From positions 1,178,001 to 1,242,000 of the forward strand of contig OZ007023.1 of NCBI GenBank assembly GCA_963931525.1: a stretch of DNA of 64,000 bases. Direction: 5' to 3'. The notes below the pieces were generated by a model. That model did not search any database, had not been told where the DNA came from, and worked only from the letters and a program-made list of their open reading frames with translations. The stretch comes from Fimenecus sp900545625 (GTDB taxonomy: Bacteria; Bacillota; Clostridia; Oscillospirales; Acutalibacteraceae). This document shows, one piece after another, positions 24,992 to 33,266 of the stretch; positions within the stretch are counted from its first letter, which is position 1; each line of letters starts with the position of its first letter. A program made the translations under genes and the position numbers.

Positions 24992-25840
24992 CTATCCTGC
25001 AATATTGGCGCTCTCTATCCCATTTTCCAGAGAGCCACAGACCTCAACGATATGTCCCCAGAACATATCGTCATCATCAAAATAGGCCGTAAAGTCACCC
25101 TCATAAGTAAGGCTCAGTTCTGACAAGGTAATGCGCTGGGCAAAGGCATCTTCTGTAATGGGATCAGCGTTTTCCTTCTCATCGTCATCTGCCTGCCACT
25201 CATTGGCCAGTTCGGTCAGTTTCTTTGCCGCAAATTCCCGCATGGACTTGTCCCAGCTTTCGCGGTCTGCCATAACTTTGTGGGCAATGCTGCGGGTGGT
25301 ATCCCAGGTTTCCTCATCATCCAGGTCAATTTCCAGAGCAAGGGAGACTTCCTCTCCATTCCACAAAATTTCACCATCCAGCAGCCCAAAATCCCGGTTC
25401 AGCTTCAGAGTTCCCAGGACTTCATCCTCAATATGTACGGGTTTCTGGTATTCCTCCCATACTGCTTCCAACTGAGGACAGGATGCGGAAGGCTCCAGCA
25501 CCTCTATGACGGCCCAGCTGTTGAACTGCTCTGGAGTGGTATGTTCAGGCACCAATTCATCCACCAGTCTGCGTACCTTTAGACGGCAGATCTGCCCTTG
25601 CTGCAAACGCCCCCAGCCCTTTTCGCTGTTGCGCTCCTCCTCCGTAACCGGCCACTCCAGCCGACCTTCTTTTATGCTGACCTTGCCAGTGTTGCAGAAC
25701 ACCATGCCCAATGTAATGGCCGTCATGTCCCAAAAATCGCCGTTATCACCCTTATGGTGCCCAGCCCCAATGCACTTGCGGATTAGGGCAATCACTTCCT
25801 GCTCCTGGGTTTCATATTTTTGATAAAATCCTTCAAACAT
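24992..25840 (-). CDS. DUF2262-domain protein
   Basis: 282 residues from the ATG at 25840 (GAGGAGAAAG upstream). The N-terminal 120 residues are a separate domain (QGQICRLKVRRLVDELVPEH). The C-terminal part (GTLKLNRDFGLLDGEILWNG, then LSLTYEGDFTAYFDDDDMFW with GHIVEVCGSLENGIESANIAG) is DUF2262, a family with the terminal pattern F-x-AYF-x-D-MFWGH. DUF2262 proteins are small beta-rich proteins often listed among presumed immunity proteins. The gene is co-directional with its neighbours, 34 bases after the HEAT-like gene. Confidence 0.82.
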   Translation of the reverse strand: MFEGFYQKYETQEQEVIALIRKCIGAGHHKGDNGDFWDMTAITLGMVFCNTGKVSIKEGRLEWPVTEEERNSEKGWGRLQQGQICRLKVRRLVDELVPEHTTPEQFNSWAVIEVLEPSASCPQLEAVWEEYQKPVHIEDEVLGTLKLNRDFGLLDGEILWNGEEVSLALEIDLDDEETWDTTRSIAHKVMADRESWDKSMREFAAKKLTELANEWQADDDEKENADPITEDAFAQRITLSELSLTYEGDFTAYFDDDDMFWGHIVEVCGSLENGIESANIAG

Positions 25841-25874
25841 TGTGCTTTCTCCTCTTTTCGGTGCGGGTTTATTC

Positions 25875-27023
25875 TCATTCACCGCCAAACCGCTTGGCAG
25901 CGTCTTTGTAAACCGTGATACTTTCTTCCACTTTCACCTTTTGGCTTCGAATATGGAAGTAATCCCGCAGAACGCGCCTGAGTTCCGGGTTTTCCACCTT
26001 GCGGGGAAGCAGGCTGATAAACATTTCGTCGTAGCTTTCGTACAGAACGCCGCCCCGGTTGTAGGTCTGCCAGGTCACAGTGGGCTTGCGCTCCTCTGGG
26101 GCCTTTGCCAGATCAAAGAGCCACCGCTCGTCCAGATCCACATAGCGTTCAAACACAAACCTTGTATCATAGGTTCCGTAGCTATAATCTCCCCAGAAAA
26201 TGAGCGCGCGCAGTCCATCAGGGCCGGAGCGTTCAAAGGTCCAGTCATCCGGATAGCTGCGGTAATCCAGCAACCCCAGAGCGTTCAACAGATAGCTCGC
26301 CTTCGGAGTTCCCAAAAGGGGCGAATAGGTCTCATACACCTGTTCCTTGGGCTGGGTGATGATCGCCTTCATAAAGGCCGGGATCATCCAGCTGCCGCCG
26401 TAGCGTTCATTTAGTTCATCAGCCAATGTCTGCAATCGTTCATCCGGGTTGCGAATCAGGGATGCGGTCAGCACCACAGCGGGAATTTTCTCCATTTCCG
26501 TGGGGTTGGCATTCCAAAGCTGAAGTCCATCGGTGATCCGCCAGCAAGTGCAATCGTCACCGTCATAAAAAGGGGTGTGTTCAAGTTTGGCAATCCGCTC
26601 CGTGTTTTCCGCCAGGAAACGGTACACCTCCAGCATTTTGGGCGAGGCTTTGCCCAACATCAGAGCGATACAGAATCGAAACTGCTCCACCTGTTCTTGA
26701 TTCAGTGGTTTTGTATCTGCCTCATCCAGCAGATGGAAAAGGGTTTTCAGGATGATAGGGGCGATCTGCTGCGATACACAGTCAGAACAGGTGTCCGACA
26801 TAATATTGCTTCCCATCCATTTAGCCTTAACCAGCTTGGCCCACAGTGGGGCAGCGGGGTCATACTCCAGTTGCGCCAAAGCCTTTTGAGCAGCCGTTTT
26901 GCACTTGCCCTTTTCTGTATTCACAAGCTGGAGAAGCAGTTCGCCGTTGGCTTCCTCCTTGCCCAGCTCCAAAATGGCCTGTTCTCGCTTGACCCCCTTG
27001 GGGGGCAGTTGTTCCATAGTCAT
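25875..27023 (-). CDS. HEAT-repeat-like protein
   Basis: 382 residues; GGAGAGAACGCAAT precedes the ATG. The first 60 residues read as HEAT helices (REQAILELGKEEANGELLLQ, KTAAQKALAQLEYDPAAPLW). The remaining sequence is helical with Trp-rich stretches (DDCTCWRITDGLQLWN, WTFERSGPDGLRALIFWGDY). It ends with a VYKDAAKRFGGE tail. No enzymatic motif is visible. It probably binds a protein partner. Confidence 0.75.
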   Translation of the reverse strand: MTMEQLPPKGVKREQAILELGKEEANGELLLQLVNTEKGKCKTAAQKALAQLEYDPAAPLWAKLVKAKWMGSNIMSDTCSDCVSQQIAPIILKTLFHLLDEADTKPLNQEQVEQFRFCIALMLGKASPKMLEVYRFLAENTERIAKLEHTPFYDGDDCTCWRITDGLQLWNANPTEMEKIPAVVLTASLIRNPDERLQTLADELNERYGGSWMIPAFMKAIITQPKEQVYETYSPLLGTPKASYLLNALGLLDYRSYPDDWTFERSGPDGLRALIFWGDYSYGTYDTRFVFERYVDLDERWLFDLAKAPEERKPTVTWQTYNRGGVLYESYDEMFISLLPRKVENPELRRVLRDYFHIRSQKVKVEESITVYKDAAKRFGGE

Positions 27024-27037
27024 ATTGCGTTCTCTCC

Positions 27038-28129
27038 TTATTCCTCAAACTCGCCCTCGATCATTCCATTGAGATATTTTCCGGGGTCAGCGATAAATTC
27101 CTCCCATTTGGCTAACGGATGAAACTCCTCATGCTCAACGTCCAGATACCAGAGTTTTTTATCTCTGGGACTCCACAGCAGCAGGTAGTCGCTGTAATTG
27201 TCCATCTTCGCCATCAGGGAGAGCAGCTTCTTCCGCTTCCAGGTCATCTCCTGCACATCCATAAAGGAGTAGAGTTCCGCCCACTTCACCCATTTCTGCT
27301 CCGGGAACTCCAACCGCAGGGGGCCGGTCTTTAAGCATTCCACCAGCTTGGCAGGCAGCTTGTAAGGCATGAGCTGACGCACCTTTTCCTGTTCGTTGTG
27401 CCATTCCTCCGGCTCCAGAGCTTTTAAGTAGGCGGCCATTTCCTGATTTTTGCTCTGCACTGCCACGGTGTAGGGCCGGTCGCCGTATTTATCGGAAATG
27501 GTGATGTCTGCACCCTGATCCACGAGCCAGCGCACCATAGAAAAATCGTTGTGCCGTGCCGCTTCGGTGACAGGAGTGGAAGCGTAGGGGAACACCATGT
27601 CCGGCTTGTGGTAGTTGATGTCCGCCCCGTTTTGAATCAGATACTCCGCAAGCATCTGATTCCCGTGACTCGCCATGCTGCGCAGGGCTTCACCGCCGTA
27701 TTGTTTCAAATCCATACCCAGCCTGTCCAAAATTGGGAGCACATTCGGATCATGCCGATCCGCCAAGTGGAGAAACAGCCTGCATATATCCCTTTGTCCT
27801 GCGGGGATTCTGACTCCCGCATCTATCAAAAAGGAAAACAGGGTCAGGTCTTGACTGCGCAGGGAGCCGTAAAGCAATTCTTCCGGGTTATGGGTCAAAT
27901 CCGCTCCAGCTTCGATCAGCAGCCGCACCATGTCCATCCGGTTTTCCAGCACAGCCAATTCCAGCAGAGAGGTTTCCTCCTCCCGCGGCCGCGCTCCAAT
28001 CGTTACCTGATAGCACTGCGGCTCATTGGGAGAATGCCCCGCATGAAGCAGGGAACGAAGTGTCTCGATGTCGCCACCTCTGATGGCGGCCATCATGGGA
28101 GGTACATTGGAATAGCTTACTTCACTCAT
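27038..28129 (-). CDS. Ankyrin-repeat protein with SMI1/KNR4-like C-terminus
   Basis: 363 residues. Ankyrin repeats fill residues about 8-240: MMAAIRGGDIETLRSLLHAG, ETSLLELAVLENRMDMVRLL then IEAGADL, and PVTEAARHNDFSMVRWLVDQ then GADI. The C-terminal 110 residues (PLRLEFPEQKWVKWAELYSF, LLLWSPRDKKLWYLDVEHEE, FHPLAKWEEFIADPGKYL) resemble a SUKH/SMI1-KNR4 ending. Ankyrin proteins of this kind are frequent in poly-immunity clusters. GGCAGGAGGATTCAG upstream supports the start. Confidence 0.85.
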   Translation of the reverse strand: MSEVSYSNVPPMMAAIRGGDIETLRSLLHAGHSPNEPQCYQVTIGARPREEETSLLELAVLENRMDMVRLLIEAGADLTHNPEELLYGSLRSQDLTLFSFLIDAGVRIPAGQRDICRLFLHLADRHDPNVLPILDRLGMDLKQYGGEALRSMASHGNQMLAEYLIQNGADINYHKPDMVFPYASTPVTEAARHNDFSMVRWLVDQGADITISDKYGDRPYTVAVQSKNQEMAAYLKALEPEEWHNEQEKVRQLMPYKLPAKLVECLKTGPLRLEFPEQKWVKWAELYSFMDVQEMTWKRKKLLSLMAKMDNYSDYLLLWSPRDKKLWYLDVEHEEFHPLAKWEEFIADPGKYLNGMIEGEFEE

Positions 28130-28147
28130 CTGAATCCTCCTGCCATC

Positions 28148-29530
28148 CTATTGAAAAATTTTCTGATACTGCTCTCTCAGTTCCGCCGGTGCTGCTTTGA
28201 TCACCTTACCGCCGCCATTTTGCGCAGCTTGCCCCCAAATGCCCCAGAGCACATCCTGCCAGAGAAAGTCCTGGGATCTTTTGTCCTGGCAATTTTCTTC
28301 CGGCAGGTAGTCCTCCAAATGCCCCTTGACCTCCAGCAGAGCGTTCAGACTCTCCTCATTGGCAATCAGAGTACGGAACTCCTTGGCCGGTTTCATACCC
28401 TGCATAGACTGGACGCCGTGGATCAATACAGGGAGTGTCTGAACGGTAAATCCGCATTTTTTGAAAAATGCGTGGATGAACTTCTCCTGTAAAGAGGAAT
28501 GTTCATCATCACACAGATCCAGATAGTCGCACACCAGCGAACACCACTGTGGTCCCTCCAGCCCCAGGGCAAACACGGCAAAGGTGCCGGGCATCGCACA
28601 GAATTCATCCGCGAGGTTTTGGTAGTACTCATACTCCCGCATAGCCAGACGAGCGTATTGCTCCATAGCCGAGTGCAGATTGGGGTGCTGCACAGCGCAG
28701 GCAAAGAGCTGATTGATTCCCTTCTTGGGCAGGCCGGGAATGGGCAGATAGAGCTTCTCCGGCCCGCGGAACTCAATGGAATAGCTGCGGGGAAATTCCT
28801 CCTGCTCCAGCACCGCGCACAGGTAGTCCAGGATTTCCCCATAGCACTCCTCGGTGGAGTCCCTGGCGGTGATGCGGATGGTGGCAAACGCATCATTAGC
28901 CGATGCGGTGAAATGCTCCGTTTTACGCTGCTGGATGTCCTTTGGCAATTTGCCGCTGCCGCCCGTTTTCAGCTGCTTCACCATATCCGGGCGAAGCTGG
29001 GAAACCAGGCCGAGAATGTGCTCGGTAGTGAGAGAGTCGTAGCTGGCTCCATACACTGTATAGCAGATCGCCACATAGCAGGCAAAACGCAGCAGGCCCT
29101 CGTCCACATCCTCCGGCCGCAGCTCGGGCCACACGGTGCAGGGCGGGTAAGCTGAAAAGTAATCCTCTTTCTCTCCAACCTTAAAATACCGCTCCTGCAC
29201 CTGGTGTTCGATGTATTGTCCCAGTGTGTGATCGATCTCCTTCCAGCCCGCCAGCCGCCGCAGGGCATCGCAAAAGGCGACTGCATCCACATAGGGAAAT
29301 CCCTTCAATGGCAGTTTGGACAGATACCGCTCCAGCAGCTGGCTGGGAAGAAAGGGCGTCCCGCTTTGGTTCCGAACAACCACCGGGTAGCCGGAATGGT
29401 TTTCTTTTGCGGTTCCATCCAACACATCCTGGATGCACTGATCGGCGTGTTCCAGCACTTCGGGGTCCGTATCCGGTTTATGAATCAGGTAATAACGGCC
29501 ATGTACGCCGTCTCGTTTCGGTAAACTCAT
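28148..29530 (-). CDS. DUF6138-like protein, copy 2 of a tandem pair
   Basis: 460 residues from the ATG at 29530; ATGA overlap with copy 1. It begins MSLPKRDGVHGRYYLIHKPD and shares with copy 1 the blocks FTASANDAFATIRITARDST, ECYGEILDYLC and PIPGLPKKGINQLFACAVQH. The block ARDSTEECY-x-E-x-LDYLC is almost identical in both copies. The assignment to DUF6138 is from memory. Helix-rich, no catalytic motif, no membrane span. The pair arose by tandem duplication and divergence, a common route to new binding specificity in immunity families. Confidence 0.75.
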   Translation of the reverse strand: MSLPKRDGVHGRYYLIHKPDTDPEVLEHADQCIQDVLDGTAKENHSGYPVVVRNQSGTPFLPSQLLERYLSKLPLKGFPYVDAVAFCDALRRLAGWKEIDHTLGQYIEHQVQERYFKVGEKEDYFSAYPPCTVWPELRPEDVDEGLLRFACYVAICYTVYGASYDSLTTEHILGLVSQLRPDMVKQLKTGGSGKLPKDIQQRKTEHFTASANDAFATIRITARDSTEECYGEILDYLCAVLEQEEFPRSYSIEFRGPEKLYLPIPGLPKKGINQLFACAVQHPNLHSAMEQYARLAMREYEYYQNLADEFCAMPGTFAVFALGLEGPQWCSLVCDYLDLCDDEHSSLQEKFIHAFFKKCGFTVQTLPVLIHGVQSMQGMKPAKEFRTLIANEESLNALLEVKGHLEDYLPEENCQDKRSQDFLWQDVLWGIWGQAAQNGGGKVIKAAPAELREQYQKIFQ

Positions 29531-31002
29531 AGCAGGCCACCTTTTTCTTCCAGGTTCTCCGTTATCGGAATAAAAAACTGTCGGTAAAGCTCTCTCAGTT
29601 CCTCCGGAGCTGTTTCCACCACTTTCTGACCACCCTTGGCGCTGGCTTTGCCCCAGATCACATAGCAGACCGTCTCCCATGCGTATTGCAGCACTTCCTC
29701 CGGGCTGGCTTCTGTTTCCTGGGTGGATTCATTATCCTCGTCATCATCGTCATCCTCGTCGGAGGAAAAACCGCTTGGAACGATTTCAGACAGATGGACT
29801 TTTGCCTTCAGCAGAGCGTCCAGGCTTTCTGCGTTTGCCATCCATGCAGCATAGTCCTTGGAATACTTCATGTTCTGCATGGACAGCACACCCCGGACAA
29901 AAATGTGGACTGTATCGGCGGTAAAGCCGAACTGTTTCACATACTCCCGGAGAAATTTTTCCTGTAAGTGGGAGTGCTCATCATCACAGAGGTCGAGATA
30001 ATCCCAGATGAGCTGCCGCCACTCTTGCCCCAGCATTCCCAGGGCGAACACGGCAAAACTTCCAGGGAGGGCGCACTGCTCATCGCTGAGATTGGTGTAC
30101 TGCTCATATTGCCGCATGGCAAGCCGGGCGTACCGTTCCAGCAGAGAATGAAGGGACGGATATTGAACGGCGCAGGCGCAAAGCTGATTGATTCCCTTTT
30201 TAGGCAGCCCTGTGATGGGTAAATACCTCTTTTCCGGCCCTTTGAACTCCACCGCATAGCTGCGGGGAAAGTCCTCCTGCTCCAGAAGCTCACACAGATA
30301 ATCCAGCACTTCGGCATAGCATTCCTCCGTGCTGTCCCTGGCAGTAATGCGGATGATGGCAAAGGCGTCGTTGGCCGACGCGGTGAACTGTGCTGTTTTC
30401 CTCTTTTGCAGGTGGAGCGGCAGCCTGCCAGTTCCACTTTCTTTCAGCTTTTTCACCATATCCGGCCGGACTTTCTCGACCAAGCCGAATAGATAGTTGG
30501 TTGAAAAATATTCATAGTCCGCCCCATATACCTTATAGCTCACCGCCACATAGCAGGCAAAGCGCAGCAGCGGTTCTGGGATCTCCTCTGCATGGATATC
30601 TGGTTTCAGAGAATATTCCCATTCTTTCCAGTAGTCATCTTCACGGCCTGTCCCGACAAAATACTTCTCCTGCAACTCTCGTTTCAGCAGATCGAGTAAA
30701 TAGTGGTCAATTTCATGCCACCGGCTCAGGCGGCGCAGGTTTTCGCTGAAGGCAATGGCCTTTTCCGCATCCAGGGTCTCGGCTCGCTGTACTTCGGACC
30801 ATTTCCTCACCAGATCGTGCACCTCAAAGGGCGCGCCTTCGCTGCTGACCACCACTGGAGGCCAGAGAGAATCGAGGCGGGTGCTCCTGCCGTCAATGGT
30901 GTCCTGGATGCACCGGTCAAAGAGCGGCTGCAGCTCATCCTGTACCTCGGGTTTCATCCAGTAACAGCGCCCGTCTACACTGTTGCGCTTTGGTAAATTC
31001 AT
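29527..31002 (-). CDS. DUF6138-like protein, copy 1 of a tandem pair
   Basis: 491 residues, starting MNLPKRNSVDGRCYWMKPEV, 15 bases after the stop of the YwqG-like gene. It differs from copy 2 mainly by an acidic insert near residue 410 (SSDEDDDDDEDNESTQETE) and in the N-terminal 140 residues. The core with ARDSTEECYAEVLDYLCELL and LPITGLPKKGINQLCACAVQ is shared. The acidic insert may be a linker. See copy 2 for the duplication argument. Confidence 0.75.
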   Translation of the reverse strand: MNLPKRNSVDGRCYWMKPEVQDELQPLFDRCIQDTIDGRSTRLDSLWPPVVVSSEGAPFEVHDLVRKWSEVQRAETLDAEKAIAFSENLRRLSRWHEIDHYLLDLLKRELQEKYFVGTGREDDYWKEWEYSLKPDIHAEEIPEPLLRFACYVAVSYKVYGADYEYFSTNYLFGLVEKVRPDMVKKLKESGTGRLPLHLQKRKTAQFTASANDAFAIIRITARDSTEECYAEVLDYLCELLEQEDFPRSYAVEFKGPEKRYLPITGLPKKGINQLCACAVQYPSLHSLLERYARLAMRQYEQYTNLSDEQCALPGSFAVFALGMLGQEWRQLIWDYLDLCDDEHSHLQEKFLREYVKQFGFTADTVHIFVRGVLSMQNMKYSKDYAAWMANAESLDALLKAKVHLSEIVPSGFSSDEDDDDDEDNESTQETEASPEEVLQYAWETVCYVIWGKASAKGGQKVVETAPEELRELYRQFFIPITENLEEKGGLL

Positions 31003-31016
31003 GTGATGCTCCCCTC

Positions 31017-32132
31017 TCAGGTCTGCTGGTGCTGCATGGATACGATCTGGCAGTCCGGGCAGAATTCGATGTAAAGCGTGCCCTCCGCGCAGTCAAACAC
31101 CGTATCCCATTGGATCTGGGCCAGGTATTTCATGGGCTTCCCGCAGTGGGGGCAGGTGGTATATTCTGCGTCCTGTACCCAGTTGGCAAAGCCGCCGATG
31201 GTGTTCACATCCTGGCAGGCCGCGCCGTAAAACAGAGGCACCGACGCTTTACCCAACACAAAGGAATTTTCGGTGAGAGCCTTGTAGTCCTCGGGACTGA
31301 TATAGCAATCCATCTTCTCCGCCCCGTCAAAAAGCTCGGAGGGGAAGATCTCCACGCCGCCGTCCAGAGAAAAGCGGTTGAGGGCTGGGCCTTTCAGAAA
31401 TCCCACGCAGTTGGGGCAGCAGGCGGCGGTCAGGATGCCATCCAGTCCCAGGAACTTCAGCCGTTCATCCCGGCCATCCAGCACCAGCATATCCACCATC
31501 CGCCCGCCGCAGTGGGGACAGGTGTCCTCCCGTGCCCGGCCGATGCGGACGGTGGAGGCCTCGCCGTTGGCTCCCTTAACCATCGGGTAACAGGTATTGA
31601 AGTTGAGCTGCATCCGCTGACCTTCCTTGTCAAAAGTCCAGCCGCCGCACTGGGCGTAGATGGATGGGTCTACATAGAGGCTTTTGCGCCAGGGCCGGGG
31701 ATGCTTCTCCAGCTCCAGCAGTGTTTCCATCGCCTTATCATCCCCCTGGAAGGCAAGGCAGCACATCAGATTGGCAGCTTCATGGGCGTCCTCGTTTTTT
31801 AGCAGAGCGGCAATCAGGCCATCCCGCACATCTGCCGGGGCATGGTAGTAGAGTTCGTTGGGATAGAACACCTCCGCAGCCAGTGCTGCTCGTTGGATCT
31901 CCGGGGTGATAGCGTTCCGGTAGCCCAGCAGCTGCCAGAAGTCGGTGTGTTCCGGGTCTTCCATATCCGCCAAACGCTGGATGCTCTGAATCAGGTTTTT
32001 TTGCTTCTCTGCAATTTGTTCCGACGTCCAGGCCAGCGCAGCATTTCGCTCCTGCTCACACTTACATTTCCAGCACAATCCCTCATAGCCCAAAGGTGTC
32101 CCACAGCCAGGGCAATTATATTTTAGCTTCAT
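31017..32132 (-). CDS. YwqG/DUF1963-like zinc-ribbon protein
   Basis: 371 residues from the ATG at 32132; AACAGGAGGCACAAAAG upstream fixes the start, and the longer frame runs into a terminator. An N-terminal zinc ribbon (YNCPGCGTPL...LCWKCKC) and an internal one (EDTCPHCGGRMV...CCPNC) occur. The C-terminus has IGGFANWVQDAEYTTCPHCG then MKYLAQIQWDT and FCPDCQIVSM. The GG-x-P/N-W-x-QD, CPxCG and FL-AQI pattern is that of YwqG (DUF1963). In Bacillus, ywqG sits in a polymorphic-toxin locus. It is the first gene of the island and carries the only clean RBS after the attenuator-like hairpin. Confidence 0.75.
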   Translation of the reverse strand: MKLKYNCPGCGTPLGYEGLCWKCKCEQERNAALAWTSEQIAEKQKNLIQSIQRLADMEDPEHTDFWQLLGYRNAITPEIQRAALAAEVFYPNELYYHAPADVRDGLIAALLKNEDAHEAANLMCCLAFQGDDKAMETLLELEKHPRPWRKSLYVDPSIYAQCGGWTFDKEGQRMQLNFNTCYPMVKGANGEASTVRIGRAREDTCPHCGGRMVDMLVLDGRDERLKFLGLDGILTAACCPNCVGFLKGPALNRFSLDGGVEIFPSELFDGAEKMDCYISPEDYKALTENSFVLGKASVPLFYGAACQDVNTIGGFANWVQDAEYTTCPHCGKPMKYLAQIQWDTVFDCAEGTLYIEFCPDCQIVSMQHQQT

Positions 32133-32156
32133 CTTTTGTGCCTCCTGTTTTGTAAT

Positions 32157-32204
32157 AAAAAATGCCCTGCGCCGAACTGTCAAAAAGACAGACGGACACA
32201 GGGC
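32157..32204 (-). terminator. Terminator or attenuator between tetR and the cargo operon
   Basis: Minus strand GCCCTGTGTCCGTCTGTC-TTTTT-GACAGTTCGGCGCAGGGC followed by ATTTTTTATT: a stem of about 14 paired bases with mismatches and a T-run at 32157-32162. It ends only 24 bases before the YwqG-like ATG, and no promoter is visible between. Either it terminates tetR with leakage, or the 25-gene operon is controlled by read-through. Confidence 0.75.
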
Positions 32205-32322
32205 AAAAAAGCCGCACAGAACCAGCAGCCGGTTTCAGAAAATCAGCCTTTTTCAAAAACTGAACGATGGAGTTGCGTTGTACCCTTACGGGGGGGTGTT
32301 GGTTATTTCTGTGCATCTTCTT

Positions 32323-32946
32323 TCACTCTCTGTTTACTCTTTCTTTTACCCTCTGCATTTCATCCAGCAGGGCGTTGATTTGAAACTCCACCATATCCTC
32401 CGCCATCTCCGGAAACAGGAAGGGCATGGTGTTTGGAATTGCCTTGTAGACCATCATCATGGACAGGGCGAGGTTGCCAAATAGCCGGGGTTCTATACAG
32501 CCCACAGGAAGACCGAAAATCACAAGCAGGTCACAGAATAATTTCGTCTGATCGTCACGGAAGGCTTGGAAATTTTCTTGGGAGAGGCAGCGGTAAATCT
32601 CCTGTTCTTCTTCAATGGACAATACGGCGATCCCCTTTTTCTCACCGTAAGCGCAGGTTTCTAAAAAGGTTCGAACACCGTCCCTCCAACTGAGGGCAGG
32701 ATCTCCCATCAGCTGCCTGGCATATTGTAGCAGCTTGGGCTGCTGATACCGAAGTGCCTCCAACACCAGTTCTTCTTTGGAGGGAAAAAAGGTGTAGAAA
32801 AAGGTCTTGGAAATGCCTACTTTTTTACACAGGACATCAATACTGCTGTGGATGAGTCCTCGGTCTACAATACACTGGATCACAGTGGTCAGCAGAGCAG
32901 TCCGCACTTGCTCCCGTTCCTGTTCCGAATAGGCTTTTCGCCCCAT
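32323..32946 (-). CDS. TetR/AcrR-family regulator
   Basis: 207 residues from the ATG at 32946 (MGRKAYSEQEREQVRTALLT); an ATG 15 bases further upstream is possible but has no RBS. The N-terminal HTH is IDVLCKKVGISKTFFYTFFP, followed by SKEELVLEALRYQQP. The C-terminal ligand or dimer domain is normal in length. It lies upstream of the cargo operon in the same direction, with its own promoter. It may repress the cargo or only itself; I cannot tell which from sequence. TetR regulators often respond to small molecules. Confidence 0.9.
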   Translation of the reverse strand: MGRKAYSEQEREQVRTALLTTVIQCIVDRGLIHSSIDVLCKKVGISKTFFYTFFPSKEELVLEALRYQQPKLLQYARQLMGDPALSWRDGVRTFLETCAYGEKKGIAVLSIEEEQEIYRCLSQENFQAFRDDQTKLFCDLLVIFGLPVGCIEPRLFGNLALSMMMVYKAIPNTMPFLFPEMAEDMVEFQINALLDEMQRVKERVNRE

Positions 32947-33001
32947 AGTCTTCAGCCCCATTCAAAATTAAAATCCAAAATGCAAAAGTAGTATTTATTT
33001 G

Positions 33002-33030
33002 ATTGTATCTTATTTATAGCAAATATGCAA
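33002..33030 (-). promoter_or_regulatory. Promoter of tetR (and possibly of the cargo operon)
   Basis: TTGCAT (33025-33030), 17-base spacer, TACAAT (33002-33007), 56 bases before the tetR ATG, in an AT-rich stretch. ATTTAT and TTTATA repeats around it could be operator half-sites. It is the only good promoter found upstream of the cargo. Confidence 0.7.
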
Positions 33031-33071
33031 TCTGTAATTTATGAAATAAATGTAAATATTCATCATTCAGT

Positions 33072-33113
33072 AAAAAAGGCGGTATTCTTTTGTATAACAA
33101 AGGAGCCGCCTTT
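33072..33113 (-). terminator. Terminator at the conjugation/cargo boundary
   Basis: Minus strand AAAGGCGG...CCGCCTTTTTT with an inner complementary CTTTG/CAAAAG stretch, followed by a T-run at 33072-33077. It ends transcription that comes from the conjugation genes before tetR. On the plus strand the same stem is followed by TTTCTC, so it may work weakly in both directions. Confidence 0.8.
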
Positions 33114-33192
33114 CTCATCTATATGATTTACAGTTTGCAAGTGGGAGTTTGTGTTTTTTCCTTCTGCTGGTATCCCTTTTAGAGTGAGTTGT

Positions 33193-33252
33193 TCAAGGGG
33201 AGCCATGATGAACCGGCCCTCGGTTCATCATAAAGACATACCATCCCCTTGT
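33193..33252. repeat. Two-tier inverted repeat at the conjugation/cargo boundary
   Basis: An inner perfect 11-bp repeat, ATGATGAACCG (33205-33215) and its complement (33221-33231) with a 5-base loop, is nested in an outer CAAGGGG/CCCCTTG pair near 33194-33251. No T-run follows on the minus strand. It could be a structured RNA end, a protein-binding site, or a trace of cargo insertion. The surrounding 33114-33266 stretch holds no gene. Confidence 0.55.
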
Positions 33253-33266
33253 GAGTGAGAATTTTT

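Noticed and set aside
6974..32132. Reading the cargo as a phage-defence system of the BREX, CBASS or retron type
   Set aside because: No nuclease, polymerase, cyclase or restriction gene is recognisable among the 25 genes. Immunity-type domains explain the content better.
32116..32316. 66-codon frame on the minus strand across the tetR/cargo spacer
   Set aside because: It spans the terminator hairpin and the RBS of the YwqG-like gene. The sequence looks like translated non-coding DNA.
33072..33113. CRISPR-like or IS-type repeats in the gene-free stretch near 33.1 kb
   Set aside because: Only one terminator stem and one nested inverted repeat occur; there are no repeated units or transposase remnants.
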